The notes below the pieces were generated by a model. That model was given only the letters and a program-made list of their open reading frames with translations, was not told the DNA's origin and did no database searches. 6,603 bases of DNA from an uncultured Clostridia bacterium. Lineage in GTDB: Bacteria; Bacillota; Clostridia; Christensenellales; Borkfalkiaceae. Location of the stretch: positions 1-6,603 of the forward strand of contig URMI01000053.1 of NCBI GenBank assembly GCA_900548845.1, read 5' to 3'. Positions 5,158-6,603 of the stretch are shown one piece after another. How positions within the stretch are numbered: the first letter of the stretch is position 1; every line of letters starts with the position of its first letter. The position numbers and the translations under genes are program-made.

Positions 5158-6603
5158 TTGGAGAAAGACAAGAAACAGGAAGGGCGGAGCGCCATCGAAC
5201 TTGCCATCTTGAACGGCATCGAGGCGTATAACCGCGAACAGGCAAAGAAGAATGCGGGAGCCGCTGCAAAGAGCGAAGAAAAGCAGGACGCGAAGCTCTT
5301 CGGCAAAGAGGCGATGGAAGAGGCGGGGCTCAAGCCCAAACGCCGCTCCCGCGCAAAGGGAAAGGGCACCAAGCTCCCCGAAAACAAAGAAGAGGGGAAA
5401 CAGCCCGTAAAAGAGCAGCCAGCAAAACAGCCCGTAAAAGAGCAGAAAGCTGTGCAGCAGCCCAAAAAACGCGGCGAAAAGGCGCAGGCTGTGCCAGCTC
5501 CCAAACAGAATGCAAAAGAGAAGGCGCCTCAGAAGGAGAAAGGCCAGCGCGGCAGAAAAAAGAGACCCGTCAAAGTACTCTTCTTTGGCGGCGTCGGCGA
5601 GATCGGCAAGAACATGACCGCCATCGAGTACGGGAACGACATCATCGTCATCGACGCGGGCATCATCTTCCCGACCGAAGAGATGCCGGGCATCGACCTC
5701 GTCTTCCCCGATATCACCTATCTCGTCCAGAACAAGAACAAGATCCGCGGCGTATTCCTCACGCACGGGCATGAGGATCACATCGGCGGCGTGCCGTATC
5801 TTATGAAGGAGCTCGATCCTTCGACGCCCGTGTACGGCTCCAAGCTCACGCTGGCGCTCGTCGACAACAAGCTCCGCGAACACCGCTTAAACAACGTCAT
5901 CGAACAGACCGTCGCGCCGCACGACCGCATCAAGGCGGGGTGCTTCACCGTCAACTTCGTCAACGTCAATCACTCCATCGCGGGGGCGATGGCGCTCGCC
6001 GTGGAGACTCCCTACGGCATCATCTTCCACAGCGGCGACTTCAAGATCGACTTAACGCCCGTTGCAGGCAAGCCCATCGACCTTGCGGAGATCGCAGAGT
6101 ACGGCAAGAAGGGCGTGCTCCTCTATCTTGGGGAGTCGACCAACATCGAACGCCCCGGCTACACGATGAGCGAAAAGGTGGTGGGGACGACGCTCGAGCA
6201 TCTCTTTGCGGAGAACGCAGACCGCCGCATCATCATCGCAACGTTCGCTTCCAACGTCCATCGCTTGCAGCAGATCATCGACATTGCCGTCAAATTCCGC
6301 CGCAAGGTGGCGTTCTCGGGGCGCAGTATGTTCAACGTCGTCGAAGCTGCCCTCAAGATCGGGGAAATGACCATCCCCGAAGGCGTCATCGTCGACGTCG
6401 AAAAGACCAAGAATTATTTCGACCGCGAGATCGTCATCATCTCCACCGGTTCGCAGGGCGAGCCCATGAGCGCGCTCACACGCATGGCGGCGGGCGAATT
6501 CAACAAGGTGACCATCGGCTCCAACGATACGATCATCATCTCGGCAAGTCCCATCCCCGGCAACGAGCGCATGATCTACAGCGTCATCAACAACCTCTAC
6601 AAA
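5158..6603 (+). CDS. rnj: Ribonuclease J with a long N-terminal extension (3' end outside window)
   Basis: RNase J is a cytoplasmic metallo-beta-lactamase/beta-CASP nuclease with 5'-to-3' exonuclease and endonuclease activity in RNA decay and maturation. The 482 residues seen start at a TTG. The catalytic core begins near residue 138 with VKVLFFGGVGEIGKN. Metal ligands are in THGHEDH (H203, H205, D207, H208), NHS (H272) and GDFK (D294). The beta-CASP acidic motif, usually DSTN, reads ESTN here (E326). ATFASNVHRLQQ, STGSQGEPM and SPIPGN follow, all typical of the family. About 345 residues of a core normally near 550 are present; the last catalytic histidine region and C-terminal domain lie beyond the window. 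Residues 1-137 are an extension absent from Bacillus RNase J1, rich in Lys, Glu, Gln, Pro and Ala. ATG 5308 is an alternative start with a weaker ribosome binding site. Confidence 0.93.
   Translation, partial: MEKDKKQEGRSAIELAILNGIEAYNREQAKKNAGAAAKSEEKQDAKLFGKEAMEEAGLKPKRRSRAKGKGTKLPENKEEGKQPVKEQPAKQPVKEQKAVQQPKKRGEKAQAVPAPKQNAKEKAPQKEKGQRGRKKRPVKVLFFGGVGEIGKNMTAIEYGNDIIVIDAGIIFPTEEMPGIDLVFPDITYLVQNKNKIRGVFLTHGHEDHIGGVPYLMKELDPSTPVYGSKLTLALVDNKLREHRLNNVIEQTVAPHDRIKAGCFTVNFVNVNHSIAGAMALAVETPYGIIFHSGDFKIDLTPVAGKPIDLAEIAEYGKKGVLLYLGESTNIERPGYTMSEKVVGTTLEHLFAENADRRIIIATFASNVHRLQQIIDIAVKFRRKVAFSGRSMFNVVEAALKIGEMTIPEGVIVDVEKTKNYFDREIVIISTGSQGEPMSALTRMAAGEFNKVTIGSNDTIIISASPIPGNERMIYSVINNLYK
5398..5445 (+). 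repeat. In-frame tandem repeat in the RNase J extension
   Basis: A 21-base segment occurs twice without a mismatch (5398-5418 and 5425-5445), a period of 27 bases or nine codons. It encodes KQPVKEQ twice, separated by PA. Such exact repetition at DNA level suggests a recent duplication, and the copy number may vary between strains. Confidence 0.85.

Noticed and set aside
4979..5212. 77-codon plus-strand frame upstream of RNase J
   Set aside because: Its ATG lies between the -35 and -10 of the predicted promoter, so it would not be on the transcript. It has no ribosome binding site and overlaps the real start in another frame.
4841..5269. 142-codon minus-strand frame across the intergenic region
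   Set aside because: It covers both promoters and the structured leader, has no family resemblance, and has irregular composition.
5041..5883. 280-codon minus-strand frame opposite the RNase J start
   Set aside because: Leu/Phe-rich runs are the antisense of Lys/Glu/Gln codons in the RNase J extension; it is not a membrane protein.

Overview
The window looks like chromosomal DNA from a Gram-positive anaerobe, most likely a GC-rich member of the Clostridia. The reasons are strong GGAGG-type ribosome binding sites, near-consensus sigma-A promoters in AT-rich gaps, an RNase J gene, a short ACT-type SerA, and an oligoendopeptidase of the M3 family. No mobile element, CRISPR array, tRNA or rRNA is visible. 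The organism call is inference from gene content and style, not from a marker gene.

Layout. Positions 1-2495 (+) hold one uninterrupted reading frame. It encodes a YihY/BrkB-type membrane protein (about residues 1-255 of the frame) and then a complete M3 zinc oligoendopeptidase. The peptidase has its own near-consensus promoter (747-775), ribosome binding site (794-799) and ATG (804), all inside the end of the membrane-protein frame. It can therefore be made alone, while translation from upstream would give an 828-residue membrane-anchored fusion. A perfect 12-bp hairpin (2506-2535) ends this unit and also ends the convergent one.

Positions 2549-4770 (-) hold serC followed by serA, which overlap by an ATGA. 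These are the second and first enzymes of serine synthesis from 3-phosphoglycerate: SerA oxidises it to 3-phosphohydroxypyruvate and SerC transaminates that to phosphoserine. They are transcribed from a good promoter (4850-4878) through a leader of about 70 nt with a 9-bp hairpin. The phosphatase step (SerB) is not in the window.

Positions 4771-5157 are a 387-bp divergent intergenic region. It holds the serC promoter, a small inverted repeat, an RNase J promoter (4970-4998), and a structured leader of about 150 nt. That leader begins almost exactly at the predicted transcript end with a perfect 8-bp stem-loop.

Positions 5158-6603 (+) hold the 5' part of an RNase J gene. It starts at TTG and carries an unusual N-terminal extension of about 137 residues, rich in Lys, Gln, Pro, Ala and Glu, with an internal tandem repeat. 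The metallo-beta-lactamase core follows, and the gene runs off the window. I see no wholly new multi-gene system. The most interesting points are the YihY-peptidase frame, the 5'-capped leader of a 5'-exonuclease mRNA, and the RNase J extension.
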